The position numbers and the translations under genes were made by a program. A model generated the notes under the pieces. That model did not search any database. It was given only the letters and a program-made list of their open reading frames with translations, and was not told where the DNA came from. A stretch of 64,000 nt of DNA. Origin: DUQW01 sp050953805 (GTDB lineage Bacteria; Bacillota_I; Bacilli_A; Acholeplasmatales; Acholeplasmataceae). Each line of letters opens with the position of its first letter. Within the stretch, counting starts at the first letter, position 1. The stretch covers positions 806,001-870,000 of the forward strand of contig JBMNNE010000002.1 of assembly GCA_050953805.1 (NCBI GenBank). The letters are read 5' to 3'. Of this stretch, positions 8,469 to 16,530 are shown piece after piece.

Positions 8469-9108
8469 CTATTATGCATACCTGATGATTGTTCCTAGAG
8501 GAAAAGCTTCAAAGATTAGTCAAACAGCCTTCGAACAAGGAATTAATAATTCGACCATTATCCAAGGCAAGGGCAGTATTAAAGATGGATTATTAAACTT
8601 ATTAGGATTTTATGATAATCAAAAAGAAATCATAATAATGTTGGCAGATGAAAATATCGGTCGTCATGCCACTGATAAAATTAAAGAGAAATATAGGCTT
8701 CACCGACCACATAATGGAATTATGTTTTCAATGAAACTTAAAGAAGCTTATGGAGTGGAAGGAATTAATTTACCAAGTAAAAAGGAGGAAACTATGGGAA
8801 AACAAATTATATTTACCGTCGTTGATCGCGGATTATCAAGTCATGTTATTGAATGTGCTAATAAAGCTGGAGCTACCGGCGGTACAATTTTGTATGGCCG
8901 TGGCAGTGGTATTGAAAATGCTCCTAAACTTTTTAATATTGAAATTGAACCAGAAAAGGAAATTATTTTAACAATTGTTGATTCAAGTAAAAAAGATAAA
9001 ATTATTAATGCCATCAAAGATGAAATGAAGATTGATGAACCAAATAAAGGAATTATCTTTGTAATTGATTTAAAAGATACATATGGTTTATACCGAGAAG
9101 GTAAATAA
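8461..9108 (+). CDS. Tandem two-domain PII-like signalling protein
   Basis: 215 residues made of two PII-like ferredoxin-fold domains, about 1-101 and 112-215. The second has GATGGTILYGRGSG, the segment leading into the T-loop region in PII proteins linked to DUF1538. The first has the parallel NSTIIQGKGS. PII proteins bind adenine nucleotides and 2-oxoglutarate-type effectors and gate transporters by direct contact. The start overlaps the DUF1538 gene and GGAG lies upstream. A strong in-frame ribosome-binding site and ATG in the linker could also give a one-domain product (8794-9108). Effector and target are not known. Confidence 0.85.
   Translation: MLNYYAYLMIVPRGKASKISQTAFEQGINNSTIIQGKGSIKDGLLNLLGFYDNQKEIIIMLADENIGRHATDKIKEKYRLHRPHNGIMFSMKLKEAYGVEGINLPSKKEETMGKQIIFTVVDRGLSSHVIECANKAGATGGTILYGRGSGIENAPKLFNIEIEPEKEIILTIVDSSKKDKIINAIKDEMKIDEPNKGIIFVIDLKDTYGLYREGK
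8781..8796 (+). promoter_or_regulatory. In-frame internal ribosome-binding site and start codon
   Basis: AAAGGAGG (8781-8788) lies 5 nt before ATG (8794), which is exactly 111 codons into the PII gene and in frame. Translation from here would give a 104-residue single PII domain beginning MGKQIIF. This site is at least as good as the gene's own ribosome-binding site. Confidence 0.7.
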
Positions 9109-9112
9109 TTAT

Positions 9113-9138
9113 AGCGGCTTATCAAAGCCGCTTTGTTT
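9113..9138 (+). terminator. Terminator of the DUF1538/PII operon
   Basis: Stem AGCGGCTT (9113-9120) pairs with AAGCCGCT (9125-9132) around a 4-nt loop, followed by TTGTTT. It directly follows the PII stop. Confidence 0.85.
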
Positions 9139-9165
9139 ACATAACAATAAAAAGGAGGTGTGAAA

Positions 9166-9684
9166 ATGGATTTTAAAAACTATCAAAAGGGAAGAATGGA
9201 TGATCCAACTAAATATGATATAGCCATTGAAAAACTAAAGTTACGTGGTGTTACAATTGAAGATATTGCCTTAATTACTTATGATCTTCAAATTAAATAT
9301 GTTAAAGATTTAACATTAGATATTTGTATTGATCATGTCAATAAAGTAATTTTAAAACGCGAAGTTCAGCATGCAATTTTTGTGGCAATTGATTTAGATA
9401 TGTTAGCTGAAAAGAAAATGTTATCAGAACCACTTCAATCAATTGTTGAAGCGGATTTGGGATTATTTGGTGTTGATGAAATTTTAGCGTTATCTGTTGT
9501 TAATGTATACGGGTCAATTGGAATGACTAATTTCGGTTATGTTGATAAGTTAAAACCTGGTATTATCGGTCACTTAGATAATGAAGGGAAAAAGGGCGGA
9601 CGTGTTAATACATTTTTAGATGATATTGTTGGTGCAATTGCTGCGAGTGCAGCTTCATCTGTTGCCCATAATTATTTAGGATAA
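9166..9684 (+). CDS. Phosphatidylglycerophosphatase A family protein (YutG-like)
   Basis: 172 residues of the PgpA/YutG family. The family is marked by the N-terminal LRGVTIEDIALITYDLQ region, the central GHLDNEGKKGG and TFLDDIVGAIAASAASS near the C-terminus; the Asp residues are candidates for metal-dependent phosphatase chemistry. PgpA removes phosphate from phosphatidylglycerophosphate to make phosphatidylglycerol; soluble YutG-type members are less well defined. Unlike E. coli PgpA it has no obvious membrane segments. A GTG at 9160 abuts the ribosome-binding site, so the ATG at 9166, 7 nt from GGAGG, is the likely start. With cls at 16.5 kb it suggests local phospholipid synthesis. Confidence 0.8.
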   Translation: MDFKNYQKGRMDDPTKYDIAIEKLKLRGVTIEDIALITYDLQIKYVKDLTLDICIDHVNKVILKREVQHAIFVAIDLDMLAEKKMLSEPLQSIVEADLGLFGVDEILALSVVNVYGSIGMTNFGYVDKLKPGIIGHLDNEGKKGGRVNTFLDDIVGAIAASAASSVAHNYLG

Positions 9685-9687
9685 AAA

Positions 9688-9718
9688 GAAAACTTCAATA
9701 TAATTATTTGAAGTTTTC
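9688..9718. terminator. Hairpin after the PgpA-like gene
   Basis: GAAAACTTCAA pairs with TTGAAGTTTTC. The U-rich run is on the minus-strand side (CTTTTTAT), so it may serve the convergent gene's readthrough as much as the plus-strand gene. Confidence 0.55.
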
Positions 9719-9779
9719 AAAGATATATATTTCAATAGTGATTAAATGCTACAATATAAAATTTTATAAAAACAAAAAG

Positions 9780-9822
9780 GTAGTTTTGGATTTTAAATAA
9801 GACTTTAAAACTACTTTTTTTA
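9780..9822. terminator. Bidirectional terminator between convergent genes
   Basis: GTAGTTTT (9780-9787) pairs with AAAACTAC (9807-9814). T7 follows on the plus strand and TTTTTGTTTTT on the minus strand. It separates the PgpA-like gene from the DnaQ-BRCT gene. Confidence 0.7.
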
Positions 9823-10749
9823 TTCATTTAACATATCATAGAATACATTTTCACTGATGATTTTGATATCATGACCTTTCAATAAATATTCTTCAGCCTT
9901 TAAAATTTTATTGCTTTTTTTACTTTTAAGATTAGAAGTATAGTCAAAATTACCGATTACTAAGTAATTAGTATCTTTATTAACTGTATTATTTGCAAAG
10001 CCTCCATTGTTTAAAACTAATTGATAAGCTTCTTTCCTTGAATAAAGTGAAAGTGTACCAGTAAAAACAAATTGTTTGTTGTAAAGAGGGTTATTGATAT
10101 CAAAATCTGTGGTTTGAGCAGTTGTATTTTTTAAGTCTTTACTGTAGCTGGTTGTCATAGATTTAGTATATATTTCTTCTATTGAACCATATGTATTTAA
10201 TATATCGTTTTTCATTTTTTGATAAACATTTAAGACACTATAACAATCGGATAATGATCGATGAGCAATATCTTTATTTAAATTATAATATTCACAGATA
10301 GTACTTAATTTATGACTTTTTAATTCCTTTAAATGCAATCTTGCTATTCTGAGACCATCCACAAAATTGTTAGATAAAATTTTATTTTTTAATTTACTTA
10401 AATAATCATATAAAAAATTAATATCAAAATTAACATTCCATCCTAAGATAATATCATCACCTATAAAGTTAATATAATCCTCCAATGCATCATCAATTAA
10501 TGGTGCGTCTTTTATCATTTCGTCAGTAATACCAGTCAATTCAGAAATAAACTCTGATATTTTAACTTCTGGATTAATTAATGTAGAAAATATATCTGTT
10601 ATTTGATTATTTTTAACTTTAATTGCTGATATTTCAATAATATTATCCCATTCTGGATCTAAACCAGTAGTTTCTATGTCTATAACTGTAAAATTATCTG
10701 GCAATGAAATCAAACTTTTTCCTTTATTTTCTCTTGTTTTTTTTCTCAT
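9820..10749 (-). CDS. DnaQ-like 3'-5' exonuclease with C-terminal BRCT domain
   Basis: 309 residues. The N-terminal DEDDh exonuclease (about 20-185) shows Exo I DIETTG (Asp24, Glu26), Exo II in GWNVNFDINFLYD and Exo III in HRSLSDCYSVL. A BRCT domain (about 220-305) begins NPLYNKQFVFTGTLSLYSRKEA and contains LVIGNFDY, like the BRCT of NAD-dependent ligase. The pair resembles standalone Firmicute exonucleases thought to work in repair or proofreading. Start follows AGGTGAAAT. It is a single-gene unit between a bidirectional terminator and a 0.45-kb gap. Exonuclease activity is a strong inference; the pathway is unknown. Confidence 0.9.
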   Translation of the reverse strand: MRKKTRENKGKSLISLPDNFTVIDIETTGLDPEWDNIIEISAIKVKNNQITDIFSTLINPEVKISEFISELTGITDEMIKDAPLIDDALEDYINFIGDDIILGWNVNFDINFLYDYLSKLKNKILSNNFVDGLRIARLHLKELKSHKLSTICEYYNLNKDIAHRSLSDCYSVLNVYQKMKNDILNTYGSIEEIYTKSMTTSYSKDLKNTTAQTTDFDINNPLYNKQFVFTGTLSLYSRKEAYQLVLNNGGFANNTVNKDTNYLVIGNFDYTSNLKSKKSNKILKAEEYLLKGHDIKIISENVFYDMLNE

Positions 10750-11167
10750 ATTTCACCTAACTAATTCTAAATCAAACTATTATTTTACTTATTTAAATCA
10801 TCTTAACTTTTAACCACTTTGACAATTTTTCTTGAAGATTATTCTTTGTTAAAAACAAAATTATTATCGACATTATGAAATTCTAACAAGATATGAACTA
10901 TTATTTGAGAAAAGATTCTTAATTGCAAATAAACTTTTTCAATTTAATTAAACGCCTCAAATAAGAAATTTAACTGGATACTTATAAATTAGGTCCTATT
11001 TAATCTTGTGTATTTATGCTTCAAGATATATTCATAAACCTGCCTTGCTTAAATAATAAGTATAATATAATTTTTCAATGTTAACTGACTTTTATATTGA
11101 AAAATTTTTGATGATTTCTAAAATTTAGGATATTGTAGTTGAATATACCTATTAGATTACATATTTA
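10750..11167. other. Intergenic gap with no recognised gene
   Basis: About 420 bp of AT-rich sequence between the exonuclease gene and the ackA terminator. No convincing ORF or RNA gene was seen. The only structure noted is a loose hairpin, TTTTTCAAT (11071-11079) pairing with ATTGAAAAA (11096-11104). Confidence 0.5.
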
Positions 11168-11195
11168 TAAAGGAAAGGAGCAAATTGCTCCTTTT
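11168..11195 (-). terminator. Terminator of ackA
   Basis: AAAGGAGC (11074+100 to 11181) pairs with GCTCCTTT (11187-11194) around a 5-nt loop, followed on the minus strand by CCTTTATAAATAT. It ends the ackA transcript. Confidence 0.75.
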
Positions 11196-11197
11196 AA

Positions 11198-12367
11198 TTA
11201 TACTCGTAATACTTCTCTAGCAATCATTACTTCTTCGTTTGTTTTAATGACGAAAACTTTTACTTTTGATCGGTGACAACTAATATCAACGGCATCGCGA
11301 TCTTTATTTTTCTTTTGACTAATTCTGACGCCTAAAACTTCAAGACGGTCAACGATCATTTTTCTCATTTCCCATGAGTTTTCTCCAATACCAGCGGTAA
11401 AGACGATGGCATCTAATCCTCCCATTAACACATAATAAGAGCCGATGTAGTCACAAATGCGTTTAACTTGAACATCAACTGCTAATTTGGCTCTTTCATC
11501 GCCAGCATTTTTTGCACCAACTAAATCACGATTATCAGAATATTTACCGGAAACTCCGAGGTATCCTGATTTCTTATTTAATTCATTAAGAACTTGTGAT
11601 ACTGGTTTATTCTCTTTTTCGGAAATAAACTCAACAATTGTAGGATCAATATTTCCTGAACGGGTTCCCATTGGAATTCCTTCAAGTGGTGTAAAGCCCA
11701 TTGATGTATCAATTGATTTACCATCAACAACAGCACTTAATGAAGCTCCATTTCCTAAGTGTAAAACGATAATTTTAGAATTTTCCTTGTCTAAAAGTTT
11801 AATTGCTTGTTCAGAAACATATTGATGTGATGTTCCATGAAATCCATATTTTCTAACGCCATATTTTTCATACCATTCATATGGGGTAGCATACATAAAG
11901 TTTTCTTTAGGCATTGTGGTATGGAATGTAGTATCAAAAACAGCAACTTGTTTAACATTTGGTAAAGCTTTTCTAAATGAGTTGATTCCAATGATATTAG
12001 CTGGATTGTGTAATGGTGCTAAATCATTTAATTTAGTTAATTCTTCAACCACTTCATCAGTAATTAAAGTTGACTCTAAAAACTTTTCTCCACCTTGAAC
12101 CACGCGGTGTCCAACTCCAGTAATTTCACTTAAATCTTCAATAATTTTGTGTTCAGTTAAAGCTTTAAGTAACATTTCAACGGCAACACGATGATCTTGA
12201 ATATGGGCGACAGTTTTTACTTTTTCTCCATTGACTTCGATAGTAAATACTGCTTCTTTTTCTCCAATTCTTTCAACTAATCCTTTAGTAACAACATTTT
12301 TACTTGGCATTTCAAAAAGTTGAAACTTAAGTGATGAACTTCCTGCATTGACTGCGATAATTTTCAT
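11198..12367 (-). CDS. ackA: Acetate kinase
   Basis: 389 residues, full length. Motifs: NAGSSSLKFQLF at the N-terminus (phosphate-binding), FDTTFHTTMP, KYGFHGTSHQYVS, LHLGNGASL, MGTRSGNIDP (active-site Arg region) and FTAGIGENS. It converts acetyl phosphate and ADP to acetate and ATP, the substrate-level phosphorylation step of fermentation. No phosphotransacetylase gene is adjacent. It appears to be a monocistronic unit with its own terminator. Activity on propionate or branched acyl phosphates is possible but not readable here. Confidence 0.97.
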   Translation of the reverse strand: MKIIAVNAGSSSLKFQLFEMPSKNVVTKGLVERIGEKEAVFTIEVNGEKVKTVAHIQDHRVAVEMLLKALTEHKIIEDLSEITGVGHRVVQGGEKFLESTLITDEVVEELTKLNDLAPLHNPANIIGINSFRKALPNVKQVAVFDTTFHTTMPKENFMYATPYEWYEKYGVRKYGFHGTSHQYVSEQAIKLLDKENSKIIVLHLGNGASLSAVVDGKSIDTSMGFTPLEGIPMGTRSGNIDPTIVEFISEKENKPVSQVLNELNKKSGYLGVSGKYSDNRDLVGAKNAGDERAKLAVDVQVKRICDYIGSYYVLMGGLDAIVFTAGIGENSWEMRKMIVDRLEVLGVRISQKKNKDRDAVDISCHRSKVKVFVIKTNEEVMIAREVLRV

Positions 12368-12448
12368 AAATAAAACCCCTTTTCTTATAATAATATGATA
12401 TATGAAAAACTTTTCTTTTTCAAGAAAACATATTTTTAATATTTTATT

Positions 12449-13087
12449 TTATGTTAATAAATACAAATAGATGGCAAAAAATTGTAAGGCGGTTCCCCCT
12501 ATAACAAACAAATGCCAAATAAAATGTGAGTATTTAAACGGTCTTAAAGCATAAAAAATAACTCCGATTGAATATGAGATACCACCAGCTAATATAAACC
12601 ATAAAGAATGTCCATAATTATATAAATTAGGAATAAAGAATAATCCTGACCAACCTAATAATAAAAATAATACTATATGCAACTTTTGAAATTTATAAAC
12701 TTTAACTGCCTTTAAAACGATTCCAACGATAATAATTGCCCATTGAGAAGCTAACATAATCCATTTTAAAGGACTTTCTAAAGTAATTAAAAAGATTGGG
12801 GCAAATGTTCCACCAATTAATAAATAGATTGATACATGATCAAATCTCTTAAAAACTCCTTTAGTATTCCCTCTAGGAAATGAATGATACAATGTCGACA
12901 TTGTATATAAAAGAATAATTGAAGCTCCGAAGATCGAGCTTCCAACATATTCTGATACATTATCACTTTTAATAAGTAATAGAATTAATCCAACAATTCC
13001 CAGTAATGCGGCAACCCCATGACTGATGGCATTAGCCAATTCTTCACCAAGTGATTGTTTTTTGTCTCTTCTTTTAAATTTTTTCAT
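12449..13087 (-). CDS. Hemolysin III / PAQR family membrane protein
   Basis: 212 residues with seven predicted membrane segments. It has the PAQR hallmarks: ANAISHGVAALLG near the start, STLYHSFP in the second-to-third segment and FIWHLFVIGG near the end, the His/Ser residues that form a zinc site in this superfamily. Bacterial members are named after B. cereus hemolysin III, but most are thought to be membrane-homeostasis proteins or hydrolases rather than toxins. The start overlaps trmL by 4 bp, so it is probably translated with trmL and the upstream MATE gene. Confidence 0.9.
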   Translation of the reverse strand: MKKFKRRDKKQSLGEELANAISHGVAALLGIVGLILLLIKSDNVSEYVGSSIFGASIILLYTMSTLYHSFPRGNTKGVFKRFDHVSIYLLIGGTFAPIFLITLESPLKWIMLASQWAIIIVGIVLKAVKVYKFQKLHIVLFLLLGWSGLFFIPNLYNYGHSLWFILAGGISYSIGVIFYALRPFKYSHFIWHLFVIGGTALQFFAIYLYLLT

Positions 13088-13617
13088 AAGTAATCATCTA
13101 AAAAATTAGCTCCTTTCAATGTTTCTGGTTCTTCTTGAAATAAATTAGGAAACCCATATTGAGATAATACCTCGTATGTCACGATAGCGACAGCATTAGA
13201 AAGATTTAAACTTCTAACTTTATCGGTAGTAGGAATTCGATAACATTTATCTAAATTTTCTTTTAAGATATGACGATCAACTCCAGTTGATTCTTTCCCA
13301 AAGATTAAATATATCTTGCCTTCATCTAAAGTAAAATCAATTTCTTTATAATTTTTATGACCATATCTGGTTAAGAAATAGTAATGACCGTGATTTGATT
13401 TTATAAACTCAGAAAAATTATCATATATGAAATAATTTAAATCTTTAATATAGTCAAGCCCACTTCTCTTTAAATATTTTTCATCTAAAGAAAACCCTAA
13501 AGGTCTAATTAAATGAAGTGTTGCATTAGTAGCCACACATGTTCGCATGATATTTCCGGTATTTTGAGGTATTTCCGGTTCATATAAGACGATATTAAGA
13601 TCCAACGAATTCTTCAT
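13084..13617 (-). CDS. trmL: tRNA (cytidine/uridine-34 2'-O)-methyltransferase TrmL
   Basis: About 177 residues of the SPOUT class. Motifs: YEPEIPQNTGNIMRTC at the N-terminus, YLIFGKESTGV, and the knot region RSLNLSNAVAIVTYEVL near the C-terminus. TrmL (YibK/CspR) 2'-O-methylates the wobble base of certain tRNA-Leu species. A tRNA-Leu(CAA), a typical substrate, is encoded at 41.4 kb. Either TTG (13620) or ATG (13617) could start it. The gene overlaps the end of the upstream MATE gene by about 23 bp. Confidence 0.93.
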   Translation of the reverse strand: MKNSLDLNIVLYEPEIPQNTGNIMRTCVATNATLHLIRPLGFSLDEKYLKRSGLDYIKDLNYFIYDNFSEFIKSNHGHYYFLTRYGHKNYKEIDFTLDEGKIYLIFGKESTGVDRHILKENLDKCYRIPTTDKVRSLNLSNAVAIVTYEVLSQYGFPNLFQEEPETLKGANFLDDYL

Positions 13618-15007
13618 CAAAAGTTACCGTCCTTTCTAAAGTTATTTTTCGTTTTAAAAAGACATTTAGAATTAAAATGATAATATTGCTAATAACCATC
13701 GCGACCGAAATTGAGTTATAGCTTAAAATTGGGAAAATATACTCCAATAAATAAATTAAAGGAATTCTAATGACCCAAAGTCGAATCGTTCCAGAAATAA
13801 ATGAATAAACCGCATGACCAGATCCATTAAAATACGAGTTGTCACACCACATAATAGCGACCATTGGTTGAATAATTAAAAGCCAAAATGAAAAAGTCAT
13901 TGCATAATTTAAAACACTTTCTGAAACATCTGCGGATACTAAAATTAAGATCATTTGTTTTCTAATTAAAATAAAAACAAGCGATAAAATAGTTGCCGCA
14001 GCCGTAATAAATATTAAAGCTGTCCAATAAGATTCTCTAGCTCGTTTAGGGTTATTATTTCCGACATTATTACCAATATATGTAGCAAGTACAGTACTGA
14101 CTGCGGCAAATGAATTGGATACTAATTGAGAAATTCTATTTCCGGCAGAATATCCAGCACTAACATCGTTACCATATGATAAGATTCGTGATTGAATAAT
14201 CATAAATCCTAACGAGTTTAGCGCTGTTGCTAGAGTGGCTGGTATCATCAATTTGAAAATATCAATAGTAGTTCTTTTATCAATATTGAATTCTTTAAAG
14301 TTAATTGTAAGATTATCTTTAGAAAATAATAAACTAGCAATAACAAACGGTAAACCTATTGATTGCCCAATTAAAGTTGACCAAGCAGCACCGGCAACTC
14401 CCATATCTAATTTATTAACAAAAAGCCATGTAAAAAATGCATTTAAAATTATACCTGAAATATTAATGATTCCAGGTAATAAGGTTTTTCCTTCGGCTTG
14501 TCTAATACTTTGATAAACGATAAAGAGAAATACTGGAATTATTTCAAAAGCTCTAATTTGAAAATATTGAACCGCAAAAGTAAAAGTATCTCCAGTTGCC
14601 CCCATTAATCTTACTATTAAAGGTGCTAAAAAAAACATCATCAAAGTTACGATTATTCCAAACAATAATGAAAATAAGGTAATTTTAGAAGCGTAATTTT
14701 TAGCTAAATCAGGTCTTTTTGATCCTAAATATTGACTAACAATTGTGACTGCGGCAACTCCAAGTCCGGAACCGATAGCTAGGAAAAAAGCATAAGTGGG
14801 AAAGTGAATGTTTATTGCCGCAATTGATGATGAGATAATCGCATCACTACGAGGCATTCTAGCTAAAAAGAATAAATCAACCATGTCGTGAAATGATTTT
14901 AAAATATTGTTAAAAAAGACCGGCAAGGATAAAAGAAGCATTCCTTTTAGAATCGGTCTTTCATATAAAATTATTTCAGTTCTAGTTGGTCTTTGCTTAA
15001 CGGTCAT
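13595..15007 (-). CDS. MATE family efflux transporter
   Basis: 470 residues, about 12 membrane segments, normal MATE length. The N-terminal half has GMLLLSLPVFFNNILKSFHDMVD and the paired segment in the second half is FKLMIPATLATALNSLGFMI, reflecting the internal repeat. Family members export cationic drugs or metabolites using sodium or proton gradients. The substrate cannot be inferred. It lies 5 bp downstream of pncB, so pncB-MATE-trmL-hlyIII is probably one transcription unit. Confidence 0.93.
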   Translation of the reverse strand: MTVKQRPTRTEIILYERPILKGMLLLSLPVFFNNILKSFHDMVDLFFLARMPRSDAIISSSIAAINIHFPTYAFFLAIGSGLGVAAVTIVSQYLGSKRPDLAKNYASKITLFSLLFGIIVTLMMFFLAPLIVRLMGATGDTFTFAVQYFQIRAFEIIPVFLFIVYQSIRQAEGKTLLPGIINISGIILNAFFTWLFVNKLDMGVAGAAWSTLIGQSIGLPFVIASLLFSKDNLTINFKEFNIDKRTTIDIFKLMIPATLATALNSLGFMIIQSRILSYGNDVSAGYSAGNRISQLVSNSFAAVSTVLATYIGNNVGNNNPKRARESYWTALIFITAAATILSLVFILIRKQMILILVSADVSESVLNYAMTFSFWLLIIQPMVAIMWCDNSYFNGSGHAVYSFISGTIRLWVIRIPLIYLLEYIFPILSYNSISVAMVISNIIILILNVFLKRKITLERTVTFDEEFVGS

Positions 15008-15012
15008 CGTGT

Positions 15013-16452
15013 TTACCTTTTTGATAGTTTGTTAATTAAGTTTTGTTTTAAATCCCATAATGGTTTAGATAAATCCACATAATATTGATGTGGGAATTCT
15101 AAACGTTTTACTTCATCCCATAATTTATTCATTTGAATGTTTTTGGTTTCTCTTATTTCTTCTAATGTTGGTTTTTGATAAACCAAAATACCGTCAATAA
15201 AAATAGGGTGCATTAATCTTTCGCATTCAAAATCCTTGACTATTTTTTGTTTCCAAGTATGATCTGGATCAAATAGTAAATATTCTTCTTTTGGATTAAT
15301 TACTTCATCGTGTAAAGTAACAACATCAGCAATCGCTTTTTGGTTTTTATCATAAAAACGATAAACTTGTTTAAATCCGGGAGTAGTAGTCTTTGCAACA
15401 TTATCACTAATTTTTATTTTAGGAATAATTTCTCCATCTTTATTTTCCATTGCTACAAGTTTGTAAACTCCACCAAAAACAGGTTCACTTCTAGCAGTGA
15501 TTAACCTTTCACCTACTCCGAATGAATCAACTTGGGCACCTTGATTAATTAAATCTTTAATTAAATACTCATCTAATGAATTAGATACAGTTATTTTAGT
15601 TTCATATAATCCAGCATCATCTAACATCTTTCGTGCCTTTTTAGTTAAATAAGTTAAATCTCCACTATCAATTCTAATTCCCTTTAAATAAGATCCTCTT
15701 GGTTTTAAATATTCATTATGGAGCTTAATAGCGTTAGGAATACCTTGTCTTAAAGTATCATAAGTATCTACTAATAATAAAGTATCGTCCGGATATGTTT
15801 TTGCATAAGCGAGAAAGGCATCGTATTCATTATCAAAGCTTTGAACATATGAATGAGCCATTGTTCCTAAAGCCGGAATTCCCAATTTATAGTCAGTATA
15901 TGTATTTGATGACCCTTCTACTCCTCCAATATAGGCAGCTCTAGCTCCAAAATTAGCGGCATCATAGGAATGGGCTCTTCTAGCCCCAAACTCCATAATA
16001 ACTCTTCCTTGAGCTGATTCAACCACTCGTGAGGCTTTCGTTGCAATTAGTGATTGGTGATTGACGGTTAATAATAACACCGTTTCAATAATTTGACAAT
16101 CAATAATCGGTCCTTTAACTGTAATTACTGGTTCTCCCGGAAAAATCGGGTAACCTTCCTTAAAAGAATAAATTGTTCCTCGAAATTTAAAATTCTTTAA
16201 ATAATTAAGAAATCCTTCAGAAAATAAGTTTTTACTTTTTAAAAATTCAATTTCTTCATCGGTTACTTTAAAATTTTGAATATATTCAACTAATTGTTCC
16301 AGACCAGCAAAAATAGCATATCCACCATTATCTGGTATCGATCTAAAAAAATAGTCAAAATAGGCAATTTCTTCACCACGTCCTAAATTATAATAACTAT
16401 TAGCCATAGTTAATTCATAAAAGTCAGTAAGTAAGGCTAAATCTTTAATCAT
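15013..16452 (-). CDS. pncB: Nicotinate phosphoribosyltransferase
   Basis: About 479 residues, the long Firmicute form. Motifs include LLTDFYELTMANSYY at the N-terminus, FGARRAHSYDAANFGARAAY (around 155-175), GTMAHSYVQSF and GIRIDSGDLTYL. It joins nicotinate to PRPP in NAD salvage. GGGGAG abuts an upstream ATG (16461), so the ATG at 16452, with 9 nt spacing, is the better start. It heads a four-gene minus-strand operon. No NiaR-type operator was recognised. Confidence 0.95.
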   Translation of the reverse strand: MIKDLALLTDFYELTMANSYYNLGRGEEIAYFDYFFRSIPDNGGYAIFAGLEQLVEYIQNFKVTDEEIEFLKSKNLFSEGFLNYLKNFKFRGTIYSFKEGYPIFPGEPVITVKGPIIDCQIIETVLLLTVNHQSLIATKASRVVESAQGRVIMEFGARRAHSYDAANFGARAAYIGGVEGSSNTYTDYKLGIPALGTMAHSYVQSFDNEYDAFLAYAKTYPDDTLLLVDTYDTLRQGIPNAIKLHNEYLKPRGSYLKGIRIDSGDLTYLTKKARKMLDDAGLYETKITVSNSLDEYLIKDLINQGAQVDSFGVGERLITARSEPVFGGVYKLVAMENKDGEIIPKIKISDNVAKTTTPGFKQVYRFYDKNQKAIADVVTLHDEVINPKEEYLLFDPDHTWKQKIVKDFECERLMHPIFIDGILVYQKPTLEEIRETKNIQMNKLWDEVKRLEFPHQYYVDLSKPLWDLKQNLINKLSKR

Positions 16453-16472
16453 AGTTATCATCTCCCCTAAAT

Positions 16473-16481
16473 ATTATAGCA
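16473..16481 (-). promoter_or_regulatory. Extended -10 promoter of the pncB operon
   Basis: On the minus strand TGCTATAAT lies about 20 nt upstream of the pncB start, in the 69-bp gap shared with the divergent cls gene. No good -35 was seen. Confidence 0.5.
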
Positions 16482-16530
16482 TTTTTATTGTTTATCTTAT
16501 ATAATATAGTAAGATGGAGGTTGATTAAAC

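Noticed and set aside
11487..11825. 112-codon plus-strand frame opposite ackA
   Set aside because: Antisense shadow of a clearly identified gene with no start signals.
12449..13087. Hemolysin toxin reading of the PAQR protein
   Set aside because: The family name is historical; the sequence shows a seven-helix PAQR membrane protein, not a secreted toxin.
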